Assembly: GCF_016598615.1 (NCBI RefSeq)
Contig: NZ_CP066831.1
Coordinates: forward strand, 8,866,001 to 8,930,000
Direction: 5' to 3'
Source: Streptomyces liliifuscus
Lineage (GTDB): Bacteria > Actinomycetota > Actinomycetes > Streptomycetales > Streptomycetaceae
Length of the DNA: 64,000 bases
In this document: positions 21,106 to 29,829 of the stretch, one piece after another
Numbering within the stretch: position 1 is the first letter of the stretch
Layout of the letters: every line of letters begins with the position of its first letter
Notes under the pieces: generated by a model
Databases searched by the model: none
The model's input: only the letters and a program-made list of their open reading frames with translations
What the model was told of the DNA's origin: nothing
Program-made: the position numbers and the translations under genes

Positions 21106-23055
21106 TCAGACGGCTTGTTCGTAGGGCTCGATGCCTTGAGCGGCGTTGATCCTCTGGAGCAGGCAGGAGACGGTGTCCGCGCGTGTTTCGGGGCCGCGGG
21201 CATCACTGCGCTGCCAGCCGAGAGCGACGCGGTAGAGGTGGCCGGAGACGCGGCTGTCCGCCGCACAGGCCGCCACGAGAATCGCAAGCGAGCGGTCGCG
21301 GTGACGGCGGTCCGTGCACGTGTCGAGCCAGTGGCCCACGGGCGTGGCCCAGGAGCCGACGGGTCGCCTCAGCACCGCGGTCCAACTCGCGGTGAGAGAC
21401 TCCCTCACGGTCCGGGATCCGGTGAGCCGTGTCGGATCGGCGAGTGCCAGGAAAAGCTCGAAGTCCGCTGCCCACTGGCTCTGGTCGATGCCCGCGCTCA
21501 GTCGGTCCAGCAGGCGGCGGTAGAGCCGGCTGTCACTCTTCGCCAGGCGCAACAGCGCGTCTTGGGCATTCACTCGCACCTGGCCGTTCGCTCTGCGGGC
21601 CAGATGATGCAGCCGGACGAGTGCCTGATCAGGGTGTGAGCGGCCCATCGTCTCGGAGCACACGACGATGAGGACCCCTTTCAGCCCCGGACTCGTCTCC
21701 GTGCTCGTCGCCCAGTCGTAGATCTGCTGCCGGAAGGTACGCCCGTACTGGTCGTGGTCCAGTCCCAGCGCCAGCACCTGCGCGGCGTCGGCGACGAGAT
21801 GGGCCCGAGCACCCCGCCTTGTCCATTGCTCCGCGAGCCAGGTCAGATCCTCGGGACGGCCCGTACGCAGGCTCTGCTCGGCGAACCGCTCCACCGCCTT
21901 CCTCCGGTCGAGCTGAGTGAGAGCGGGCTCGGTCAGACACGTCCTGAACCAGTCGCGCAGTTGCCTGCGGATGTCGGGCATGAAGGTCCAGAAGTGCTCC
22001 CGGACGGCACGATCGTATCCAGCACGCCGGAACTGCACCTGACCGTCCGGCAGGGTCTCGGCTCCGATACCGGTGAACTCCGCGTGAAGGTCGGCCCGGT
22101 CGAGCCGGGGCGCGGGATCCGGCGGGTGGCTGAGGATTCCGAGCAGGGCATTCGTGGCCTGGAGCACGATCCCCGGAGGGGTGCCGTGGAACATTGCGAG
22201 GGACAGCAGAAGTGCCCTTTGCCTGCCGCCGTGCCCGGTGGAGATGTCCGCCGCGACACGTGCGGTCTGGTTGTGTTGACCGGCGAGGGACTCGGAGAGC
22301 CAGTGTGAGAAGCCGCGTTCGGCTCCCGAGGTGTTCCGGCAGCGCTTGATCCGATCGGCCAGCTCCGACACGTCCCGCAGAGGTGCCTGGGCCAGGTACG
22401 AGGCCAAGTCGTGACCGCCGCCTTCTTCCGCCGATGGCAGGATGTCCTCGCACCGCAGATGGCGGACGAACACCCTCTTCGCCGCAGGGCGGCCGATCTC
22501 CACGGTGAACCGTCGCAGATTGCTCTGGAGGAGGTAGTTCAGGTGATGCGGCAGCACCACCGCGAGATGGGCGTCGTGACTGAGGATGCTGCTGCGGAAG
22601 TCAGAGAGCACCTGTTGCACGGCCACATAGCGCGACTCGTCGACCCCGGACAGGTCCAGGAGAAGCCGGTCGCCGTCGTTGATGTCATGGGTGTCGAGCG
22701 GCGACGCGGTTCTGTCGTCCGCCGTGTCGGGTAGCTCATGGAGGCTACCTCGGCTTGCGGAGAGCTCGTGGAGCAGCATCAGCGCCGCAGTACGTCGGCC
22801 GCTGCCCGGGAGCCCATCGACGAGCACCGTGTGCGAGCGGCGAAGCTCTTCGCGGGCCTGCTGCAGACGCGGGGGCGGTACGAACCGTTGGTAGAGATGA
22901 TTGCGATCGCTCTGCGCGATGGTGAGGCGCCGCTTGCTCGCCTGCTCCCGCAACCGTGATTCGGCAGCACGGAGATAGAAGTTGAACTGATGCCCCTCAC
23001 CGCTGTGAACCCCGCCGAGCGCCTCATTGATGTACGAGCCGATCGTTTCGTTCAC
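21106..23055 (-). CDS. STAND-like NTPase with N-terminal Gly/His motif
   Basis: 649 residues. The N-terminus carries GGVHSGEGHQFNFYLRA (about 14-30), resembling motifs in the partner TIR protein. A helical stretch and QRFVPPPRL then lead to a degenerate P-loop GLPGSGRRT (81-89), where Arg87 and Arg88 replace the usual Lys and Ser/Thr. A Walker-B-like LLLDLSGVDE lies at about 131-140, then a winged-helix-like region. The C-terminal half is helical with repeats of about 35 residues rich in Leu/Ala/Arg, as in sensor regions of STAND/NLR-like proteins. GTG 23055 overlaps the TIR stop (GTGA), so the two are translationally coupled. Probable sensor/scaffold controlling the TIR protein; ATP use is uncertain given the altered P-loop. 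Confidence 0.78.
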   Translation of the reverse strand: MNETIGSYINEALGGVHSGEGHQFNFYLRAAESRLREQASKRRLTIAQSDRNHLYQRFVPPPRLQQAREELRRSHTVLVDGLPGSGRRTAALMLLHELSASRGSLHELPDTADDRTASPLDTHDINDGDRLLLDLSGVDESRYVAVQQVLSDFRSSILSHDAHLAVVLPHHLNYLLQSNLRRFTVEIGRPAAKRVFVRHLRCEDILPSAEEGGGHDLASYLAQAPLRDVSELADRIKRCRNTSGAERGFSHWLSESLAGQHNQTARVAADISTGHGGRQRALLLSLAMFHGTPPGIVLQATNALLGILSHPPDPAPRLDRADLHAEFTGIGAETLPDGQVQFRRAGYDRAVREHFWTFMPDIRRQLRDWFRTCLTEPALTQLDRRKAVERFAEQSLRTGRPEDLTWLAEQWTRRGARAHLVADAAQVLALGLDHDQYGRTFRQQIYDWATSTETSPGLKGVLIVVCSETMGRSHPDQALVRLHHLARRANGQVRVNAQDALLRLAKSDSRLYRRLLDRLSAGIDQSQWAADFELFLALADPTRLTGSRTVRESLTASWTAVLRRPVGSWATPVGHWLDTCTDRRHRDRSLAILVAACAADSRVSGHLYRVALGWQRSDARGPETRADTVSCLLQRINAAQGIEPYEQAV

Positions 23056-23804
23056 TGTTCGTCGCCCTCGCGAGGAGCGCGCGGGCCGAACCGCTGACGT
23101 ATGCCGCCCCGGTTGTCCCCGGCGAAGTGGTTCGAACCGTCACCGCTGATGTGAGAGCCGCCGTACAGGTTGCCCCGACCTGTGTGCAGCGGACCGTGGG
23201 CGTCGTTCACGAAGGTGCCGACCGACCCCGAGACCTGGCCGATTCCACCACTCTGGTGGTCATTGCGGACCGTCGGCTCTTGGTCGGGCACCGTGGCATC
23301 GTCGGGTCGGGTCTGGCGGTCCAGCGCTGCCAGTCCAGGTACCTGTTGTACGAGGCGGTCGCCGAGCCCGGTCAGATCCGAGTCCATGGTGTGCAGGTCG
23401 ATGCGTACGTACTGGCACTCGGCGAGTTCGCCGAGCGACGAGGGCAGGCGATGCGGATCGAGCTGTTCCACGTGTCGGCCGATCAGCAGGGGAACGACCA
23501 GCGCGCCGGAGGACAGCGCCTCCTCGATCTCTCGTCGCACCCAGTCCTGGGGGTTGTCCAGCGCCCTCTTGGCGGGCTGATGCCGATCAGGGGCATCGAG
23601 CCACTCCTCGTCGATGACCGCGAGCAGAACTTGACTGCGCCGGGCTGCCTGGTCCAGGGTCTCGACGTAGTTGTTGCCAGGGGCGATGGACTTCCTGGCG
23701 AGGAAGACGCTGTCCGGGCCGAACCTGGTGGACAGCCTGTCGTCGCACCCGTACGCGACTGCCTTGCCGCCTTTGGTCCGGTAGTTGATGAAGATCTCGT
23801 GCAC
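23052..23804 (-). CDS. TIR-domain protein with Gly/His/Asn-rich C-terminal tail
   Basis: 250 residues. The TIR domain spans about 1-160: strand A IFINYR (4-9), SVFLARKSIAPG (32-43) box-2 region, SQVLLAVIDEEWLD (57-70), and WVRREIEEAL (88-97), whose Glu92 sits at the usual place of the catalytic NADase glutamate. After an acidic linker, residues 185-240 are rich in Gly, His, Asn and Ser and contain two copies of a H-x(1-2)-G-x-G pattern: HTGRGNLY (207-214) and HISGDGSNHF (218-227). This resembles amyloid-like signalling tails of bacterial immune effectors. GTG 23804 has GAAAGGACG upstream. Likely the NAD-cleaving effector of the cassette; that activity is inferred from the family. Confidence 0.88.
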   Translation of the reverse strand: MHEIFINYRTKGGKAVAYGCDDRLSTRFGPDSVFLARKSIAPGNNYVETLDQAARRSQVLLAVIDEEWLDAPDRHQPAKRALDNPQDWVRREIEEALSSGALVVPLLIGRHVEQLDPHRLPSSLGELAECQYVRIDLHTMDSDLTGLGDRLVQQVPGLAALDRQTRPDDATVPDQEPTVRNDHQSGGIGQVSGSVGTFVNDAHGPLHTGRGNLYGGSHISGDGSNHFAGDNRGGIRQRFGPRAPREGDEQ

Positions 23805-23816
23805 GGTTCGTCCTTT

Positions 23817-25127
23817 CTAGGAAGCGGTGCTGAAAGCCAGTGCGGAGCCCAGCTCCGGGGCGAGTGCTCGTACTGAGGCCTGACGGGAGTGCCGCCTGAG
23901 CGTGTGCGACAGCCGACGGAGATCCGCGGAGACGGTCGCGGAGCGTGTGAGCCGTACGCAGGGAAGGATGTCGCCCGCGACCGCGCATGCCTGGTCGATA
24001 TCACCGGCCCCTGCATGGGCCAGCGCGCGCCGGACGCCGTATCGGGCCCGGGTCCGCAGGGCATGCTCCGGAATCCGTCGGGTCTCCACGTCGAGCGACT
24101 CGGCAGCCTGCCGCGGACGTCCGAGGTCGTACAGACACCACCCTGTGAACATCGAGACCACATCGGGTACGTGGGACGCGCCGAGCACGGGCTGATCGGC
24201 ATCCGCTCCGTCCTGTGCGAGCAGCTCACGCGCTCGGTCCAGACTGCGCATGCACGAGTCGTAGTCGCCTTCGACGGCTCTGCTCTGCGCGAGATGCTGC
24301 GCCGCGAGCCCACGGACGCGAGATGGTGCCGTGCTCTCCAGGGCGCGGGTGGCGAGTTGAGCGGCCTGGGCGACGTCTCCTCGGTACAGGCTGATCAATG
24401 AGCCCCGGACGTGTGCGTACATGGCCAGACCGGTGTCCTGGCCCGCGTTCGCCAGTTGCACTGCCCGCTCGGTCCACCACAGCGCCGACGCGTCGTCGCC
24501 GCACTCCTGCGCCATCCACCCGGCGTATTCGGCATATCGCGAGGCCAGGATCAGGAGTGAGCGTCGGGTACGGGGACCGGTGCGCAGAGCGAGCTGCTCC
24601 AGGCTGTGGGTCTGCGCGATGAGCGAGGGCAGGACGCTGGCCGGCCCTGAAGCCTGGCCGAAGCGCCGGAACTGGTCGAACATGAGACGGGACGCGTCGA
24701 CGACCGTCTCGGATCCCTCGTCGACCGAGGACTGGAGCCGTGGATCACCTGCTCGCATGGTCAGTACGGACGTGGCTCCGGCGGCGATGACGTCGCGCCG
24801 CGTCACAGGCCGGAATGAGCTCGAACCGTCCTTGCCCAATTGCATCAACCACACCTCATCGTCATGAACGGGACGGGGCAGAGGCGGTCGGGAGCATTCG
24901 ACGGGTACGAGCTCGGCCAGCGCGCCGTCCGCCTTCAGCTGGGCGTCGCACAGCCGTGCCAGCTCTGGTGACGGACGCTTGAGACCTCGCTCCACCTTGC
25001 TGAGCTGGCTCTTGCTGTAGTGCACACGCTGTCCGAGTTGTTCCAGTGACAACTGAGCGGCCATGCGGCGCCTACGTAGTTCCTGCCCGAAGTCGTGCGA
25101 CTGCTCCAGCACTTCAACCTCCGTCAC
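23817..25127 (-). CDS. XRE-family HTH regulator with TPR-like C-terminus
   Basis: 436 residues. An XRE helix-turn-helix at about 12-68 reads GQELRRRRMAAQLSLEQLG then VHYSKSQLSKVERGLKRPSP. The rest (about 130-430) is helical repeat with TPR-like units such as ASALWWTERAVQLANAGQD and GDVAQAAQLATRALE, a layout common in Streptomyces regulators that sense a ligand or peptide. GTG 25127 is the first start; it opens the four-gene minus operon, 12 bases ahead of the TIR gene, and is divergent from priA across 252 bases. It probably controls the cassette's own promoter. I see no C-terminal catalytic residues. Confidence 0.85.
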   Translation of the reverse strand: MTEVEVLEQSHDFGQELRRRRMAAQLSLEQLGQRVHYSKSQLSKVERGLKRPSPELARLCDAQLKADGALAELVPVECSRPPLPRPVHDDEVWLMQLGKDGSSSFRPVTRRDVIAAGATSVLTMRAGDPRLQSSVDEGSETVVDASRLMFDQFRRFGQASGPASVLPSLIAQTHSLEQLALRTGPRTRRSLLILASRYAEYAGWMAQECGDDASALWWTERAVQLANAGQDTGLAMYAHVRGSLISLYRGDVAQAAQLATRALESTAPSRVRGLAAQHLAQSRAVEGDYDSCMRSLDRARELLAQDGADADQPVLGASHVPDVVSMFTGWCLYDLGRPRQAAESLDVETRRIPEHALRTRARYGVRRALAHAGAGDIDQACAVAGDILPCVRLTRSATVSADLRRLSHTLRRHSRQASVRALAPELGSALAFSTAS

Positions 25128-25379
25128 TCACCGGCCAGCAGCCGATGAGCGCCGCGAATCAGCGTGCGGCTGGACGGCTGGGCCGAACAAGGCGAATAGG
25201 CGGTTTCCCGTTTCCTCTTCCGGAGGGAAGCCGACCTGGAGCGAGGTGTCGAGAAAGCGATATCGGCCATGGCTTCGACCAAGATCCATGGCAGAAGCGC
25301 CCCAGGGGCGTTCGTGATCCGGGGCCGGGCTGATCTCGGGCGCGTGGTGGTGTCAGTGGGGTCTGGTAGGAATGTTGCT

Positions 25380-27548
25380 GTGAGCAGCGCGGATGGGCGT
25401 GGGGAAGGTGGGGCCGAGGGTGCCCCGCCCGAGCAGCTTGCGTTGATTCGGGATGCCGTGCGGAAGGCGCCGCGGGCCAAGCCGCGGACCTGGCGGGGGG
25501 CCGCGGTCGCCAAGGAGCTGCCCGTGGCGCGGGTGCTCGTCGACAAGGGTGTGCTGCATCTCGACCGGTACTTCGACTATGCCGTGCCCGAAGAGCTCGA
25601 CGCCGATGCACAACCGGGGGTGCGGGTGCGGGTGCGGTTCGGGGCCGGGCGGCATCGCGTGCGGGAGGGGCGGCGCGAGGGCGGGGGGCTGATCGACGGG
25701 TTCCTGATCGAGCGACTGGCCGAGTCCGACTACTCCGGGCCGCTGGCCGCCCTCGCTCAAGTCGTCTCGCCCGAGCCTGTGTTGAGCGAGGAGTTGCTGG
25801 GGCTCGCCCGGGCCGTCGCCGATCGGTACGCGGGGAGTCTGGCCGATGTGCTCCAGCTGGCCGTGCCGCCGCGCAACGCCAGAGCCGAGCAGAAGCCGTC
25901 GCCCGAGCCGTTGCCGGTTCCCGAGGCTCCCGGGGTCGGGTCCTGGGCCCGGTACTCGCGGGGGGCCGCCTTTGTCGAGTCGCTCGCGGGCGGCGGGGCG
26001 CCCCGGGCCGTGTGGAATGCGCTGCCGGGGCCCGGCTGGGCCGAGGAGTTGGCGCGGGCCGTGGGGGCGACGCTCGCCTCGGGCCGTGGCGCGCTCGTCG
26101 TCGTGCCGGACGGGCGGGCCGTCAGCCGGGTCGACGCCGCGCTGACCTCGGTGCTGGGCGAGGGGCAGCACGCCGTGCTCACCGCCGAGGCCGGACCCGA
26201 GAAGCGGTACCGGCAGTGGCTCGCGGTGCGGCGTGGGTCCGTACGGGCTGTTGTGGGGACCAGGGCCGCCATGTTCGCGCCTGTGCGGAATCTGGGGCTT
26301 GTCGCCATGTGGGACGACGGGGACGGCAGCCACAGCGAGCTGCACGCCCCCCAGCCGCATGCGCGGGAGGTGCTGTTGCTGCGGGCCGCACACGACAAGT
26401 GCGGGTTCCTGCTGGGGAGTTGGAGCTGCACTGTCGAGGCCGCGCAGCTCGTGGAGAGCGGTTGGGCGGCTCCGATCGTTGCCGAGCGGGAGCAGGTGCG
26501 GGGGGCGGCTCCGCTCGTACGGACCGTGGGAGACGGGGATCTCGCGCGCGACGAGGCGGCGCGCGCCGCACGGCTGCCCACCCTCGCCTGGCAGGTCGTA
26601 CGGGAGGGGCTGAAGCAGGGGCCGGTGCTGGTGCAGGTGCCACGGCGTGGCTATGTGCCGCGGATGGCCTGTGCACAGTGCCGGGCGGCTGCTCGGTGTC
26701 GGCACTGTGCCGGGCCGTTGGAGGGACAGGATGCCGGCGGGCTGCGGTGTGGGTGGTGCGGGCGGGACGAGCCGGAGTGGCGCTGTCCCGAGTGCGGTGG
26801 GTTCCGGTTGCGGGCGCAGGTCGTGGGGGCGCGGCGGACCGCCGAGGAGCTCGGGCGGGCCTTTCCGGCCGTCCCTGTACGGACGTCGGGGCGCGAGCAG
26901 ATCCTGGACACGGTGCCGGGAGCGCCCGCGCTGGTCGTCAGCACGCCGGGCGCTGAACCCGTGGCCGAGGGCGGGTACGCGGCCGCGCTGCTGCTCGACG
27001 GCTGGGCGATGCTGGGGCGGCCCGATCTGCGGGCCGGCGAGGACGCGTTGCGGCGGTGGATCGGGGCGGCGGCGCTCGTGCGGGGGCAGCGGGACGGCGG
27101 CACCGTGGTGGTCGTCGCCGAGCCGACGCTGCGGCCGGTGCAGGCGCTGGTGCGGTGGGATCCGGTGGGGCACGCCGTCCGTGAGCTGGCCGAGCGTGCC
27201 GAGCTGGGCTTCCCGCCCGTGTCGCGGATGGCTGCCGTGTCCGGGACGGCGGAGGCGCTCGCCGGATTCCTGGCCGCCGTCGAACTGCCGCGTGAGGCCG
27301 AGGTGTTGGGGCCCGTGCCGGTGGCTCCGGCGGATCCCGGGCGGCCACGGCGGACTGGGGCACCACCGGTGGGTGAGCCGTGGGAGCGGGCGCTGATCAG
27401 GGTGCCGCCGGGCAAGGGGGCCGCGTTGGCCTCCGCGCTGAAGAACGCTCAGGCGGCTCGGATGGCGCGTGGGGGGAGCGGTGGCAGTGCGGGCGGCGGG
27501 GGGAGTGACGTGGTGCGGATTCGGGTCGACCCGCCGGATATCGGGTGA
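25380..27548 (+). CDS. priA: PriA, actinobacterial replication-restart protein lacking helicase motifs
   Basis: 722 residues from GTG 25380 (MSSADGRGEGG); an earlier in-frame ATG (25269) would add a non-conserved stretch. The 3'-end DNA-binding domain includes RVLVDKGVLHLDRYFDYAVPEEL. Eight zinc-ligand cysteines occur as CAQC, CRHC, CGWC and CPEC at about 427-475. The Walker A is missing (ALPGPGWAEEL where G-T-G-S-G-K-T is expected), and the DEAH-like motif reads MWDDGDGSHSE, so ATPase/helicase action is not expected. This is typical of actinobacterial PriA. It binds forks and probably acts as a restart scaffold. A simple-sequence repeat starts 3 bases after its stop. Confidence 0.92.
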   Translation: MSSADGRGEGGAEGAPPEQLALIRDAVRKAPRAKPRTWRGAAVAKELPVARVLVDKGVLHLDRYFDYAVPEELDADAQPGVRVRVRFGAGRHRVREGRREGGGLIDGFLIERLAESDYSGPLAALAQVVSPEPVLSEELLGLARAVADRYAGSLADVLQLAVPPRNARAEQKPSPEPLPVPEAPGVGSWARYSRGAAFVESLAGGGAPRAVWNALPGPGWAEELARAVGATLASGRGALVVVPDGRAVSRVDAALTSVLGEGQHAVLTAEAGPEKRYRQWLAVRRGSVRAVVGTRAAMFAPVRNLGLVAMWDDGDGSHSELHAPQPHAREVLLLRAAHDKCGFLLGSWSCTVEAAQLVESGWAAPIVAEREQVRGAAPLVRTVGDGDLARDEAARAARLPTLAWQVVREGLKQGPVLVQVPRRGYVPRMACAQCRAAARCRHCAGPLEGQDAGGLRCGWCGRDEPEWRCPECGGFRLRAQVVGARRTAEELGRAFPAVPVRTSGREQILDTVPGAPALVVSTPGAEPVAEGGYAAALLLDGWAMLGRPDLRAGEDALRRWIGAAALVRGQRDGGTVVVVAEPTLRPVQALVRWDPVGHAVRELAERAELGFPPVSRMAAVSGTAEALAGFLAAVELPREAEVLGPVPVAPADPGRPRRTGAPPVGEPWERALIRVPPGKGAALASALKNAQAARMARGGSGGSAGGGGSDVVRIRVDPPDIG

Positions 27549-27635
<87 letters not shown>

Positions 27636-27710
27636 GGAATCGGCTTCGGGATCGGGTTCGGGTCCGGTGAGGGCGGTCGGGTGTCTGCGGGTGTTCGTTC
27701 GGGCATATGG

Positions 27711-27740
27711 GTCTGCCCCCGAGCCTGGTCGGGGGCAGAC
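27711..27740. terminator. hairpin between convergent priA and HTH gene
   Basis: A perfect 12-bp stem GTCTGCCCCCGA / TCGGGGGCAGAC around the loop GCCTGG. It is 15 bases from the stop of the minus-strand HTH gene, so it can end both transcripts. Confidence 0.75.
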
Positions 27741-27754
27741 AGGTGGGTGTGGGG

Positions 27755-28306
27755 TCAGCCGTTGCGCGGGCCCGGGAAGGCGCTCGGCCTGATGATGTCC
27801 TCGCGGAGCGTGGGGCTGCCCGATGTCGGCTGGGTGGGCATCGGGATCGGCATGGAACGGGCCGCGGGGACCGTGGGAAGGCCGGTGTTGACGGCGACCG
27901 TGCGGGAGGAACCCGACGGTTCCGTGGCGCGCTCGGCCTCGGCGGCGGCCTGGGCCGCGGCCCGGCGGGCGCCGTAACGGCGGTGCACCGCCTGTTTGGT
28001 GACCCCCAGTGCCGAGCCCACCGCGTCCCACGAGAAGCCCAGAGAGCGGTCGAAGTCCACGGCGGCGGTGACCAGGGTCTCGACGCTGTCCCGCAGCTCC
28101 TGGGCGAGGCGGACGGTCGGTGCGGGAGCCCGCCCGTAGACGACGAAGCCCGTGGACGGGCCGGAGCGGCGCGGGCGGTAGACGTTGCCCAGCTGGGCTG
28201 TCAGCGTGCGCAGTGCGTCCACCTGCCGGCGGACCCGCTCGATGTCCCGCACCAGCAAGTGCAGGCTGGCCCGAGCCTGGGCGTCGTGGGTTGCGTGGTC
28301 GGCCAT
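27755..28306 (-). CDS. small HTH DNA-binding protein
   Basis: 183 residues from ATG 28306 (MADHATHDAQARASLHLLV). Helical N-terminus, then a helix-turn-helix around 100-125 in FSWDAVGSALGVTKQAVHRRYGARRAA. The tail of about 55 residues is Pro/Ser/Thr-rich and probably disordered. A similar W..(I/V)G.ALG.(S/T)KQA helix-turn-helix occurs in the protein at 38565. A local transcription regulator or nucleoid protein is likely; the target is unknown. The 300-base gap upstream to fmt holds the divergent promoters and the inverted AAAAGG... ACGGGCCGC stretch, with nothing else recognisable. Confidence 0.75.
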   Translation of the reverse strand: MADHATHDAQARASLHLLVRDIERVRRQVDALRTLTAQLGNVYRPRRSGPSTGFVVYGRAPAPTVRLAQELRDSVETLVTAAVDFDRSLGFSWDAVGSALGVTKQAVHRRYGARRAAAQAAAEAERATEPSGSSRTVAVNTGLPTVPAARSMPIPMPTQPTSGSPTLREDIIRPSAFPGPRNG

Positions 28307-28606
28307 GAACAAGCCTCTCGAACCGGCGTTGAAAAGGACCGGGCCGCGAGTGCGGCCCGTTTTGGTCAACTCTTTCTTGACCAACGCGTTTGAGGGTGAG
28401 TGGTCACGCTTATGGGGCGTGGGGGCATATGCGTACGCCCCCGGCGGCTGGGCGTGCGCTCGCCTCGGCCTTCTTGTTCGGCCTTCACCTTCCTTGGCGA
28501 TGAGCGGGTCCCGCCCGAACTGCCCGCACCGGTCGCACGGTCCACGCCGCCCCATAGACTGGTGTGCTGCCCGTCATGAACTCGCCCGAGAGGCCGACTG
28601 CCACCC

Positions 28607-29539
28607 ATGAAGCTCGTCTTCGCCGGTACCCCCGAGGTCGCCGTTCCCGCTCTGGACGCCCTGATCGCCTCCGGGCGGCATGAGGTGGCCGCCGTCGTCA
28701 CCCGGCCCGACGCGCCGGCGGGGCGGGGGCGCAGGCTTGTCGCGAGCCCTGTCGCCCAGCGGGCGGAGGAGGCCGGCATCGAGGTGCTCAAGCCGGTGAA
28801 GCCGCGGGACGAGGCGTTTCTCGCGCGGCTGAGGGAGATCGCGCCGGACTGCTGCCCCGTGGTCGCCTACGGTGCGTTGCTGCCCCGGGTCGCGCTCGAC
28901 ATCCCCGCCCAGGGCTGGGTCAATCTGCACTTCTCGCTGCTGCCCGCGTGGCGTGGGGCGGCGCCCGTGCAGCACGCGGTCATGGCCGGGGACGAGATCA
29001 CCGGGGCCTCCACCTTCCTCATCGAGGAGGGGCTCGACTCCGGGCCCGTCTACGGGACGGTCACCGAGGAGGTGCGGCCCACCGACACCAGCGGGGATCT
29101 GCTGACGCGGCTCGCCTTCGCGGGAGCGGGGCTGCTTGCGGCGACCATGGACGGGATCGAGGACGGCACGCTGAAGGCTGTGCCTCAGCCGGGGGAAGGC
29201 GTCACGCTGGCGCCGAAGATCAGCGTCGAGGACGCGCACGTGGACTGGGCCGCGCCCGCGCTTCGCGTCGACCGGGTCGTACGCGGGTGTACGCCCGCGC
29301 CGGGGGCGTGGACCGTGTTCCGGGGGGAGCGGCTCAAGTTGATCCAGGTTGCGCTTGCTCCTGAGCGGACGGATCTTGCTCCGGGGGCGTTGGGTGTCGG
29401 CAAGAACAATGTGTACGTGGGGACCGGGTCGTGTGCCGTTGAGTTGCTGTGGGTGCAGGCGCAGGGGAAGAAGCCGATGCGGGCGGCGGATTGGGCGCGG
29501 GGGGTTCGGATCGGGTCCGGTGAGGAGGTGGGGGGCTGA
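28607..29539 (+). CDS. fmt: methionyl-tRNA formyltransferase
   Basis: 310 residues. Formylates initiator Met-tRNA using 10-formyl-THF. Motifs: MKLVFAGTPEVAVPAL at the N-terminus, the catalytic NLHFSLLPAWRGAAPVQHA (about 105-123) and IxxGD-like MAGDEITGAS. The C-terminal OB-like domain follows from about 205. ATG 28607. It pairs with rsmB downstream as in many actinobacteria; an array of intergenic repeats separates them. Confidence 0.97.
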   Translation: MKLVFAGTPEVAVPALDALIASGRHEVAAVVTRPDAPAGRGRRLVASPVAQRAEEAGIEVLKPVKPRDEAFLARLREIAPDCCPVVAYGALLPRVALDIPAQGWVNLHFSLLPAWRGAAPVQHAVMAGDEITGASTFLIEEGLDSGPVYGTVTEEVRPTDTSGDLLTRLAFAGAGLLAATMDGIEDGTLKAVPQPGEGVTLAPKISVEDAHVDWAAPALRVDRVVRGCTPAPGAWTVFRGERLKLIQVALAPERTDLAPGALGVGKNNVYVGTGSCAVELLWVQAQGKKPMRAADWARGVRIGSGEEVGG

Positions 29540-29610
29540 GGGGTGCTTTCCGGCGGTCGGCTCGGTGTGGGTGAGGGACGGCCGGGGTGTCGTGCGCGGG
29601 CCCGGTGGGG

Positions 29611-29716
29611 GCTGGTCGCGCAGTTCCCCGCGCCCCTAAAAGATGCGCAGTTCCCCGCGCCCCCAAAGGTGCGCAGTTCCCCGCGTCCCCAAAGGTGCGC
29701 CGTTGCCCGCGCCCCT
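29611..29716 (+). repeat. tandem array of four copies of the intergenic GC-rich repeat
   Basis: A full unit (GCTGGTCGCGCAGTTCCCCG then CGCCCCT, 29611-29637) is followed by three shorter units at about 29645, 29671 and 29697 with a 26-28 base period. Each has the core GCGCAGTTCCCCGCG; the last is degenerate (GCGCCGTTGCCCGCG). It fills the fmt-rsmB gap. It is too degenerate and too few for CRISPR. Confidence 0.85.
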
Positions 29717-29829
29717 GAAGAACTAGCCGTCCGTCCCCATCCATGCACGCGTGCCCTGAAAAGGAGCGCGAGCGTGTCCGCGACGTACGCTGGACCCGTA
29801 CCTCTTCCACGAACCGGAGCACCTTTTAC

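Noticed and set aside
19987..25127. Low GC as proof of recent transfer of the cassette
   Set aside because: A 60-base line counted in the cassette (39 G+C) equalled one in carB (39 G+C), so no composition claim is made.
19906..25379. Integrase or att sites bordering the TIR cassette
   Set aside because: No recombinase frame and no tRNA or direct repeat recognised at either edge, so transfer mechanism is left open.
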